A DNA stretch of 64,000 bases, from NCBI GenBank assembly GCA_033558025.1, contig JAUCEF010000005.1:248001-312000 (forward strand), written 5' to 3'. Position 1 is the stretch's first letter, and the number at the start of each line of letters is the position of its first letter. Below, one piece after another: positions 10,201-19,643 of this stretch. Source of the stretch: Phytophthora sp. 'mugwort'. Taxonomy: Eukaryota; Oomycota; Peronosporomycetes; Peronosporales; Peronosporaceae. A model generated the notes under the pieces. That model made no database searches. It was not told where the DNA came from and saw nothing but the letters and a program-made list of their open reading frames with translations. The translations under genes were made by a program, and so were the position numbers.

Positions 10201-12548
10201 AGACAAGGCACGAACTCGATGCGATTGCGCAGAGAAAAATGGAGCTGGAGCAGAAGAAGCAAGCGATGCTTGAACGAATGCGAGAGCTGGAGAAAGCGAA
10301 GGAGGAGAAGACTCGACGTGAGCAAGCTATGAAGGTTGCTGCTGAACAGGCTATTCAACGTGAGGAGCAGGAGAAGAAAGAAGCAGTAGCGCGAGCTCAA
10401 GCTGAAAAGGAAGCTGCTGAAGCAAAGCGACGGCAAGAAGCTCTTGAAGCCCAGCTACGCGAGCAAAAGAAGCAGCGTGAGATGGAAGAAGAGCGCAGAA
10501 GGGCTGAGGAAGCCACTCGTGAAGCACAGCGGCAACGTCTTGCAGCTTTGCAGCAAGCGGAAGCTCTAAGGATGAAGGCTGTGGAGGACGAACGACGTCG
10601 TCAAGAAGAGAAACGGCAAGAAGAAAATCGACGGAAAGCAGCAGAAGAGCTTGAACGTCGTCGTCAGCAAGAGGTAGCAGAGGCACGAGCGCGTGAAGCT
10701 CGTCAAGCTGCAATTGAAGCCCAACGACGAGCTCAACTGGCCAAGGAGCAAGCAGAAAGGAAGAGGGTGCGTCGCATTGAGAAGCAACAGCTCGCTATTC
10801 TGAAACTGAGACTGCGCATGTGGAAGAAGTATGTACAAGTGTCGCGTCATGGTCCTGGACCAGTTTCAATTGCGTCGAAGCTTCGGCTAGATCAGCCCCA
10901 TCAAAAGGCAAAAGACAGCATGCAGTGGCTTTTCCGTGGAGTGTCTGGAATACCAATTGGTACCAAGCGAATGAAACAATTGCCAAGAGCTGAAGAGAAT
11001 CTGTCAGCTTCCACTTCAGAGCTTTTGTCGCTTTGGAGCTCGGAAGACATTGTAGGACTGGTTGGAAGTCCTCTTCGGCGGCAAAACCCCGCGGTGTCTT
11101 CTATCGCGTGGAAATTGGTGATCGCAGATCTGCTAGATGAAGCCACTTCGTCGTTTGGGTTATGGTGTGCAGTCAGAGCAGGAGCCCAAGATGTCAGTAC
11201 ACCCGAGCACGATTGTCAACGCACTTATCAGTCAAGCAATGGAATGACACAAGGTGTTGCGGTATGCAGTCGGTATCTGGATTCGACGTTTACTCAGCGG
11301 AACACGCGGGATGTACAGGATTTCAAGCTCGCTGGAACGTCGGCAATTCTTCTACCAGTTGATTTGAGTACACTGCAGCAAGCTGGCAATAGCAGGATCT
11401 GGGAGCAGCAAGTTGGAGAGCTTCTGTCTTTGTTGAACAAAGGGTGTCGTGTGGCTGTGCTTGCTCTGGGATTTATTTCGGCGGAAATGAAGTCCTCGCG
11501 AGTCCTGCTGCTGAACACAGTCGGGAGCTGTATCGAACGAGTGCAAGCCCAATTTCCTGTGCAAGTGGCCCACGCCAGTGTCGAGCTCGTTGATGCAGGT
11601 GATCTACTTCCTCAAAAGTTCAGTCAAGTTTTGAAGAAAATTGCAGGTTTGTCTCCTCCTGTGCGGCATCTCAAGAGCGTCGGATTGAAGGAGCTGCTAG
11701 AAGGCATCGTCAAGGCGATAATGAACCAGTTCGAGTCGTCAGTTGGTATCCAGAGCAGCATTTGCGCTGTTTTTCCTCGTGTGCGTCACGATATTTTGTC
11801 ATCCGGCGTCATGGACTTCATGTACGGGCCGCCAGAGCTGCAGTTTGCTAGCGTGGATCCTCCACGTGGTTGGAACTCGCAGGAGCGGCGACACGAGATC
11901 CGAACGGTGCTGACGGCGCTTGAAGTCACTCGTATCGTTTGTGAGACGTCCTCAATGAACCGCGATGAGACCTGCGACGTCTACTTTAAGAAGCTGGAGG
12001 ATTTCATCGATCGACTTTTTGGTTCGTATCCAGCATCCACCGCCGTGTCGACGTACGAGCTCAAGAAGCGGATTTACTCTGCACTTCTCCCAATTCATGA
12101 GAGCTTAACACAAGACGGGAAGACTGAGCAGGTGACACCACGAGAGGCGGACAAGCTGCTGCCATGGCGAAAGATGTTTGAGGAGATCTACGAGACGTAC
12201 TTTGAGACGTTGAGCGACATGACGATCTACTATCCGGCGGACTTGCAAAGCTTCGGATTGAGCGTCTCGAGCCTGTTAGATACAGTGCACACGTCGGTGT
12301 CCACCAAGTTCCTGGTTTCCAGTCAAAGTGTCAAGCGGAACCACGCAGTTATGACGCAGCCTGTGCATTTGTCAATGCAGAGCGTCAGACGGAGCTTTGG
12401 GGCGTTGAGCGCAGTGGACGAATCGATACAGAAGTACAAGGCAGTGGGTGAGCTGAAGCGCCTCCGAGTCGAGATTGAGAAGGAGCGTGCTGCTACCTCC
12501 CAGTTCCAGCGCATGCTTCGTCAGGCTCTGAAGCGCTGGGACGACTAG
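7287..12548 (+). CDS. SAC3/GANP mRNA-export factor with FG-repeat N-terminus
   Basis: Scaffold of the TREX-2 complex, which couples transcription to mRNA export at the nuclear pore. Model: 7287-7362, 7544-9730, 9800-9872, 9947-12548; 1,645 residues, all junctions GT-AG and in phase. Residues 1 to about 450 are low-complexity with many FG, TTFG and PFG dipeptides, as in FG nucleoporins and human GANP. The SAC3 domain begins near base 8725 with G-R-C-A-D-M-C-S-L-P-E-R-E and runs to about 9900. Bases 10,210-10,790 encode a long E/K/R/Q coiled coil. The remainder to 12,548 is a folded region comparable in position to the C-terminal part of GANP. A second acceptor AG 12 bases downstream of the exon-2 acceptor would also keep frame. 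The call is strong; the C-terminal comparison is tentative. Confidence 0.9.
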
Positions 12549-12918
12549 ACTGCGAAATAATTTCTCGGCCTCTCTGCAGAACATCGCATTGTATAGATGA
12601 AGAGCAGAGAATAACTTGACGATAGGCTTTGTGCATGATAATACATGTATTGTACGCACTCGGTGCTATACAGTGGCTTACGTCATATATAGAGCCGCAA
12701 AACGTATTTAATACAGGCGATATATAATGTTTTGCCCCAAACATTCAGGTGATAAATAACTATTGGTGTATGTGTTATGGAAGGTAAATTAGATTTATAG
12801 AATACAAACAATCCAAGCACTACTGTACAGTGTACTTATTCCACATGCAGGTTCAACCTCTGTCGCCCAGAAGCTACACAGCAGCAATTACTCGAGAATA
12901 CTGAAGCAGCAAGCCACA
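12549..12918. other. Intergenic region, SAC3 to F-box gene
   Basis: About 370 AT-rich bases with no gene recognised. It presumably holds the 3' end of the SAC3 transcript and the promoter of the F-box gene. Confidence 0.5.
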
Positions 12919-14088
12919 ATGGGGCTGACCAAGTTGCCGACCGACCTACTGGCGGCGACGCTACAGTTCGCGGACCACTCGAGTCTGCTACAACTGGAGC
13001 CCGTCTGTCGCCGCGTACGGGATACCATCGTCCTCTGCGGTGCGTCTCTCTCTCTTTGACTTGCAGACGTCCAATGGACTTCTGATTCCTATTGCGCTGT
13101 CACTTAAGACACGTGGCGGACCCTGGCGCAACGCATGGCGCTGTATGCAAGCAGATGGCAAGCGCGCAGTTCCGCTGACTGGAAGCGGCTCGCGCTGCTG
13201 GCCCAAAGCCCCGTCGGCGAGGAGCTCTCGGTGCTGCGTCAAGTGCGAGGTGACGGACGCTGTGGCTAGATCAACTCACATGGCACTGAATTGACGCTAA
13301 CTCTTGTGCTTTTGACGCTTTGCAGAGTGCTCGTCGGTGGACCACACGAACGAGTCGGCCGAGAACACGTTGACGAGGTCGCACTGCGGTATTGGGGTGG
13401 CTCTGCTATCCAACACGGTGGTGGCAGACGACCCCTTGGCTTTTGAGGCCATTGCCAAGAGACTACAGCTTGAATGTGGCTGTGCGAGAGGACGGCCATG
13501 CTACTGGAGCAGGTAATAGGGAGATTAAGTGTGGAATTAATGCTGACTGGCTGCTGACTGGTGTTTTGGGGGCTTCCAGCGCCTCGACGTGGGGTTATTC
13601 GACGACGGATCATCTGGACTACGCGCTGTGGGAGAACTGCCTGGTGAATAGCGTGCAGGTTGTGCCGTACAGGGTTTTCTGGTATCCTGGCAGTCCGACA
13701 TACTCGCCCAAGAGGGTATCCTTCGCTCTTTATGAGCTAAGAGACGACGGAGAGATCGGCACGCTGGTCTACGAGTCTATGGTTTTCAGTATTGCCAAGG
13801 ATATGGAGGTAAGTTAACCACACAGCGTCGACAACCACCATATTTTAGGACTAATGCTGTTTGTGTGTCACTATTTACTGTAATACGTTTTAGATGCAAA
13901 CCTTTGAGCTTCCGTCCCGGGTCTTTCTCTCTCGAGGCATCCTACGATTGAATTTGTTCGACCGGCAGGAGGATATTGGCCTCGATGTTGCCCGGTGGAT
14001 GCAGGAGAATAATTTGCCTCCGTACTATACGTGTTTGAGTTATGTAGGTGCAACAGGGCTCCTGGAGTCTGGGACTCTATTGGAATAG
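12919..14088 (+). CDS. F-box protein, five exons
   Basis: Predicted substrate-recognition subunit of an SCF ubiquitin ligase. Model: 12919-13039, 13109-13249, 13326-13512, 13580-13808, 13894-14088; 290 residues, every intron GT-AG and 67-85 bases long. The start M-G-L-T-K-L-P-T-D-L-L is followed by an F-box-like helix pattern (L-Q-F-A-D-H-S-S-L-L, V-C-R-R-V-R-D). Exon 2 continues with T-W-R-T-L-A-Q-R and A-D-W-K-R-L-A. The C-terminal two thirds look like a beta-rich domain (W-G-Y-S-T-T-D-H-L-D-Y, V-F-W-Y-P-G-S-P, Y-S-P-K-R-V-S-F) of the type that binds ligands, and remain unassigned. It lies 128 bases upstream of CFAP52 on the same strand. The exon model is consistent; the substrate is unknown. 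Confidence 0.75.
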
Positions 14089-14216
14089 GCAAACTAACTT
14101 GGCGATATATGTTTAGTTTTAGTGGTTACTTTTCCTCGGTCGGTCGCTTTTGCGGCCCTTTCACATTGCTGGATTGCACCAAGAAATCGCTCGTGATTCT
14201 GCCAGTATTAACGACA

Positions 14217-16190
14217 ATGCAGTACGACGGTGGCAACAACGTACGCGGGTATGAATGTGCTCCTGTCATGAGTGGCAAACCTAATTCAAGGGGATTCGCA
14301 GCAACCTTAAGTGAGCCGCATCGACGGTTCGATAAGCAGTCGCAGATCACCACCGCGATTGAACTGGAGCACACCATTGGCTTCTCAGCAGTACCGAATG
14401 CCATTCACTACCATCCATCAGGACGAGAATACGTGTACCCCGCCGGTGGATCCGTGCTGCTGACATCCTTTCAAGATGCGCACAGCCAGCTGTTCCTCCG
14501 TGGGCACGGAGGCAATGTATCATGTATCGCGATGTCCCCTTCAGGAAGAATTCTAGCTTCGGGTGAGCGCGGCAGGCGAGCAGACGTTCTGGTTTGGGAT
14601 TACGTAGCGCGGAGACTGGCGTTTAGGCTGTCAGAGCACGATGCAGGGATCGCTGCTCTAGCATTCTCGGATGACGAGCGACTGCTTTGCTCAGTAGGTG
14701 TACTGGAGGACGGCCCACGACTGTACATTTGGGACGTGCTGACAGGCAATATCTGCGCTACGCACCAAAAGATACCAAATATCGTCACAGCGGTCGCATT
14801 TGGAGGTATGGCGCGTGACGTGAAGCGCCGCGACACTGCAAATTACCAGTTTGCAACAGTCGGACATCGATTACTGCAGCTTTGGGTTCTTAATCCAGTC
14901 ACAGGTGAACTTACACAGCAGAAGATAGAGCAGACACTTGTTCGTGATTACACTTGCGTGCAGTTCTCTCCTGACCGCGAGTTGCTGGTGGCTGGCACTT
15001 CTAGCGGAGACTTTTGTGTTGTCACTGTCAAGACTCGACAGCTATTCAAGGTGGTTCCCGCATGTTCCTGCGGTGTAAATTCCATGTTGTACTTTGACGG
15101 CGGTGTCCTCGTGGGTGGTGGTGATGGCAGCATTCTGCACTACAGACATGACTTCGTTGATACTTGCCACGTGGCACTTGACAGCGGTGTCGTCGGTCTG
15201 ACCCTCAATATAGCCCAAAATGAAGTCGTAGCTGGCACACAAGCTGGAAGCATTTTCTCGGTGCGACTTGCATTTGGCAACACGCAACGCAGTCTGCAGG
15301 CCAATTTGCTGTCCGAAAACCACTCGAATGTTGTCGTGCAAATTGCCTATGCCTCTGACGTATCTGATCGATTCGCCACCATCTCTCGAGACTGCACTAT
15401 TCGCGTATGGGATGCCTCGGACTACACCGTGTCGACCCGCTGCGTTGTCATTGATGCTGGCGCGCCGACATCCCTCCAATTTTCGCTGGACGTCCTCATT
15501 TCAGGTTGGACTGATGGCTCTCTCCGATGTCATAGCACTGATTCCGGTGAGCTGGCTTGGTCCATCGACAATGCTCACACCGGTGGGGTCACAGCACTTG
15601 TTTTAAGCCACAACCAACGCTTCATAGTGTCGGCGGGAGCCGGAGGCGAAGTGCGCGTGTGGGATATTCGCAAGCGTGACTTGGTTTCACACCTCAAGGA
15701 GCACTCGATGGCAGTCACGAGCTTGGCGCTGTATCGTGATGACCTGCACGTAATTTCCTGTAGTCGAGATCGTAGTCTGCTCTGCTGGGACCTTCGCAAT
15801 GAACGCAGAATTTCAAGTCACATTCAGCGCATGGGCGGAATCAACACCGTCGCACTGTCTGCCGACCAGCATCTTGTTCTAAGTGCTGGCCAGGAGAAGC
15901 GCATTTCGTACTGGGATCTGCGCGTCGACACTCCTGTAACCGTGATTCAAACGGCCCACGAGGAAGAAGCCACGTGTATCGCGGTGGCACACAATCTGGA
16001 AGTGTTCGCCACTGGCGGGAACGATCGACTTGTGAAACTCTGGGACTACAACACCAACCAATTAATCATGGACGGCGTCGGGCACTCTGGCAATGTCCGT
16101 GGTCTGGCCTTCAGCCCGGATGACCGACAGCTTGTCTCCGTCGGTGATGACGGCTGCGTGTTCGTCTGGAACCTCTACAACGAGCAGTGA
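14217..16190 (+). CDS. CFAP52: Cilia- and flagella-associated protein 52 (WDR16), WD40 protein
   Basis: WD40 protein that lies inside the lumen of axonemal doublet microtubules and stabilises them. The ORF encodes 657 residues from the ATG at 14217, without introns. After about 40 leader residues, E-L-E-H-T-I-G-F and a Y-V-Y-P-A-G-G block match the family N-terminus, then L-R-G-H-G-G-N-V-S-C-I-A opens the first propeller. WD repeats fill the rest; the ending F-A-T-G-G-N-D-R-L-V-K-L-W-D-Y and V-G-H-S-G-N-V is diagnostic of CFAP52 rather than a generic WD protein. The frame is open further upstream, but those residues overlap the F-box gene and look non-coding. Its presence implies a flagellated stage, that is zoospores. 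Confidence 0.9.
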   Translation: MQYDGGNNVRGYECAPVMSGKPNSRGFAATLSEPHRRFDKQSQITTAIELEHTIGFSAVPNAIHYHPSGREYVYPAGGSVLLTSFQDAHSQLFLRGHGGNVSCIAMSPSGRILASGERGRRADVLVWDYVARRLAFRLSEHDAGIAALAFSDDERLLCSVGVLEDGPRLYIWDVLTGNICATHQKIPNIVTAVAFGGMARDVKRRDTANYQFATVGHRLLQLWVLNPVTGELTQQKIEQTLVRDYTCVQFSPDRELLVAGTSSGDFCVVTVKTRQLFKVVPACSCGVNSMLYFDGGVLVGGGDGSILHYRHDFVDTCHVALDSGVVGLTLNIAQNEVVAGTQAGSIFSVRLAFGNTQRSLQANLLSENHSNVVVQIAYASDVSDRFATISRDCTIRVWDASDYTVSTRCVVIDAGAPTSLQFSLDVLISGWTDGSLRCHSTDSGELAWSIDNAHTGGVTALVLSHNQRFIVSAGAGGEVRVWDIRKRDLVSHLKEHSMAVTSLALYRDDLHVISCSRDRSLLCWDLRNERRISSHIQRMGGINTVALSADQHLVLSAGQEKRISYWDLRVDTPVTVIQTAHEEEATCIAVAHNLEVFATGGNDRLVKLWDYNTNQLIMDGVGHSGNVRGLAFSPDDRQLVSVGDDGCVFVWNLYNEQ

Positions 16191-16306
16191 CTATCCTTAC
16201 CCGATTCAATTGCTTCAACACGCCTTTCATATTTGCCATTTCTATTGAGTAAACAACAAACACGACGCAGATTAGTCATCAGGGGCCGAGGCACTACAAT
16301 GAATCT

Positions 16307-18003
16307 CTAGTGCTGCTCGTGCTCCTTCAGGTACGTGTAGAGCAGCTGGACACCAAAGCCTGTGGCACCTTTGGGGAAGTACGACTTGGCAGAGCTGTAG
16401 TTCGATGGTCCCGCGATGTCGAGGTGTGCCCAGTCAACGCCATCGTAGACGAACTGCTGCAGGAAAGCTGCAGCGGTGGAGGCACCACCGTAGCGACCGC
16501 GCCCGGTACTGCGGGAGTCCGACTGCGTGCCCTTCAGGGCGGCAGTGTGTTCGGGTAGAATTGGCAGACGCCAACAGCGCTCGTGGCACTCCATACCCAT
16601 CTCTTGAAGCTTCTTGGCCAGGTCATCTGAGTTGGAGAACAAGCCAGCGCAGTGCTCACCCAAAGCAACCATGCACGCACCAGTAAGAGTTGCCACATCG
16701 ATGACCTTCTTGGGCTTGTACTCCTTCTGAACATACGACATAGTGTCTCCAAGCACCAGACGACCTTCTGCATCAGTGTTGTTGTTCTCAACAGTAATGC
16801 CCTTGTGCGACTTGACTATCGTCAGCGGCTTCACTGCTTTGGATCCGATCGCGTTCTCAGCCAGGGCAAGAGCGCATACAATGTTCACCTTAAGACCTTG
16901 GCGAGAAGCGGCGCGAATAGCTCCAAGCACAGCAGCTGAGCCACACATGTCAGTGTGCATGTCTTCGATAGCACCCGTTGGCTTAAGGTTTAAACCGCCT
17001 GTGTCGAACGTGATGCCCTTGCCAACCAGCGCGACCTTCTCGTCAGATTCGGGGTTGCCATTGTACTCCAGGATGACGAGACGAGGAGGGCACACGCCAG
17101 CCTGGCCCACACTCAAAAACATTTTCATGCCCTCCTTCTTCAGATCTTCCTGTTGCAGCACGCGGACCGACATGTTGGGAAGGTCGGTCGACGCTCGCGC
17201 CACTTCCTCCATGAACGCCGGATTCACAATGTGTGAGCGTTCGTTGCCTACGTAGACAGTAATTTCATCAATCAGCTACCATTTCTACCATGGCGCCACT
17301 CCATCTACTCACCGAGATTACGAGCGAAGATCGTCTCCTCGCCCACGGTCACCTGCTCCGTCACATTCTGCCGTAGAACAAAATCACTCGTCAGCTTTCT
17401 CACCCATCACCCCTCCCATGCAATCGCTTCTCTCACCTTTTGGAACTCAGCCGAAGCGTCCAGGTAGATCTGCTCAAGGGGCAGCCGCAGCTTGCTGTCT
17501 CCATAGACGTCCTTGGCGTCCGTCAGGTACTGGTCAAACTGGTAGTTGGACAGCATGGAAGCCTGAGACAGCAGCTCCACCACACGCGCGGTGTCCAGCT
17601 TACCGCCCTCGAGGTTGGGCACCTGCACCACGACGTCCTTGATGCGCTTGGCCTTGAGCGCGTTCAACGCTCCGTGCGTGGCGTCGCGCAGGACGTTGGG
17701 CGTCACCTTGTCGGCGTCTCCAAGACCCACGAGCAGCACGCGCTGGTCTTTGAACGACTCTTCGTCCTTGCTCGGATACAGATAGATCCTTTCCTGCGGC
17801 TTGGCCTTAAAGTCACGAAGCGCGGCGGCGGACACGGGGAAAGGCAGCGAGCTCTGCAGGCCCGTAGCGGCGGCCGCGCGAGATACGAAAATCACGCGTG
17901 TGGCGGTCGATGACGAGGCCTTCGACAGCAGCGACAGCTGGCCCTGCACGCGTTGCTGCACCAAGCGGTGCGCGGTCGAGGAAGAGAAGAAGCGACGCAA
18001 CAT
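16307..18003 (-). CDS. M17 leucyl aminopeptidase with mitochondrial-type leader
   Basis: Di-metal (Zn/Mn) aminopeptidase that removes N-terminal residues. Model on the minus strand: 18003-17437, 17367-17313, 17247-16307; 520 residues, introns 69 and 65 bases, phases consistent. The catalytic half holds the family landmarks V-G-K-G-I-T-F-D-T-G-G, D-M-x-x-x-A-A-V-L-G (here D-M-C-G-S-A-A-V-L-G) and the metal-binding N-T-D-A-E-G-R-L, with the catalytic K and R in the expected places. The N-terminus M-L-R-R-F-F-S-S-S-T-A-H-R-L-V-Q-Q is rich in Arg and Ser and lacks acids, as in mitochondrial presequences. The frame is open upstream to 18099, so a longer start is possible. The divergent 264-bp spacer to the MAP10-like gene likely contains both promoters. 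Confidence 0.92.
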
Positions 18004-18267
18004 CTTGATGCGCGCACTGGGGGCTTTCAATAGGAAATGTGAGGTGCACGCAAAATGATGGACGCACCTATGAAGATTCATAAACAAAGCAAATGACATA
18101 ACGTAGGTTCAATTTCAATGACCATCACTCCCGGTTTGCTCTCCTCACTATTACAATTTAGGGGGTTAGATTTTATCCATTAGATATTGTAAAATGAGTC
18201 CATATTCTTATTGAGAGGGTATTCTAAGTCTAAGGATCACACTCAGAGATAATTGTTTGGTGAATTC

Positions 18268-19419
18268 ATGAGCGACGATGACCCGGAAGTCGAAGCGCAC
18301 TTGCTCTGTGTTGCGCCGTGCGATTCAGACGATGCCTTCGCTGCGCATTCACCACGTCTCCGTGGCTGTCTGCTGTTCTCGCTTCAGTTCTATGTCGACC
18401 GGGTCGTGTTGGACCCCATCCCGTCGTCTCCATCGCGCTCCAACCCTTTGCTCTTAGCCTTTCAGCTGTTGCAGTATGAGATCGTGGTGTTCGACGCTGC
18501 ATTAGCCTCTTCCAGGGCCTCATCGGCTCCATCTGAGGCTACAGTCACGAGAGTGGGTCATGGCAAATCCTGTCTCTTCCAAGCGGAGCCGGACCGACTG
18601 GCCCGCGAGCTGCAACAGGATGCGGAGACGCCATTGACGCTTCTGCTACTCGCCAAGGAACACGGCAGGGCGAGACTACGGGCGTTCGCAGCCGTGCCGT
18701 TGTCTCTTCACGTGGGGCTTCTGGATGACGACGTGCTGAGCTATAGCAACCTGCTTCGCATCTGCGAGTGGGCGAGTCAAGGCGGCACATGGGAACTTCG
18801 AGACCATCACAACGCAGTCGTGGGCAGCGTCACAGGGGCTGTCACGCTGTCATGTCTGGGCAAGACACTGGCCCCGCACCTGACGCAGGTGCTAGGTGTT
18901 CAAGTAAACAAGTCACAGCCTTCGAGCCCACGGGTGGAAGGAGGTCCGAACGAGACAAAGGAGCAGGCGGAACGACCACCTTCTTCGGCTCAGGAGCAGG
19001 CGGAACGACCACCTTCTTTGGCTCAGGAGACTGCTGAGGAGGCGAAGCAAGACGCAAGTTGGTGTGCCACATCAATGCAGCAGAGGGTGGAAAAGCAGGA
19101 CTCTAGCGTCCAATGCGATGAGGACTTGCTTGTCCAAGATGCAGTCGATTCACCTCGATCCTCGCTGTCACTACGAGACGGTAGCAGCAATGATGACATT
19201 CAACTGGAGCGGTCGATAAAGACCAATAACTCGAGTGCTGAGCGGCGCATGCTATACTACGAGGCCAATGCAAATGCAAGGTCCAGCACACGGCGCGTCG
19301 CCGAGCGTCTCTCTCGCGAATCTCGTCGAGGAAGTCGAGCCATTTCTACCAAGGGCGACCTGCTGTTCCCACGAGAGCTCCCCCCGCCGCTCTTCTTCCA
19401 TAAAGGGCCAAAAGCTTAA
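18268..19419 (+). CDS. MAP10: MAP10-like microtubule-associated protein
   Basis: Single-exon gene of 383 residues from the ATG at 18268. The N-terminal part L-L-F-S-L-Q-F-Y-V-D followed by a short C2-like fold and the block G-H-G-K-S-C-L-F-Q matches the pattern of the MAP10 (KIAA1383/MTR120) N-terminal domain, which in animals reads G-R-G-K-S-C-L-F. The segment L-L-L-L-A-K-E...A-V-P-L-S-L and the closing P-P-P-L-F-F-H-K also fit that family. The middle from about 18,950 is acidic and low-complexity, with two copies of an eight-residue unit E-Q-A-E-R-P-P-S. MAP10 binds stabilised microtubules and acts at the midbody in vertebrates; the role here is unknown. The family call rests on short motifs. 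Confidence 0.65.
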   Translation: MSDDDPEVEAHLLCVAPCDSDDAFAAHSPRLRGCLLFSLQFYVDRVVLDPIPSSPSRSNPLLLAFQLLQYEIVVFDAALASSRASSAPSEATVTRVGHGKSCLFQAEPDRLARELQQDAETPLTLLLLAKEHGRARLRAFAAVPLSLHVGLLDDDVLSYSNLLRICEWASQGGTWELRDHHNAVVGSVTGAVTLSCLGKTLAPHLTQVLGVQVNKSQPSSPRVEGGPNETKEQAERPPSSAQEQAERPPSLAQETAEEAKQDASWCATSMQQRVEKQDSSVQCDEDLLVQDAVDSPRSSLSLRDGSSNDDIQLERSIKTNNSSAERRMLYYEANANARSSTRRVAERLSRESRRGSRAISTKGDLLFPRELPPPLFFHKGPKA

Positions 19420-19643
19420 CCTTTGCATGCCAAACATCGTTCATACCCAACACAAAGTGTGTAACCGCTGCTCGGACAAATTGCCATGATGGAGGGACGC
19501 GACGACGCTTCAAGGCGATCGCGATCTTTTGCTTGGGAACACAGCTCAGAAGAGAAGAAGCGAGACCCTGCGCAAGTAACGAAGTACTGAAGGAAACAAG
19601 GACAGACAAAAGCTGCAGCAAAGTGGTGTACCATCTCCCCGCG

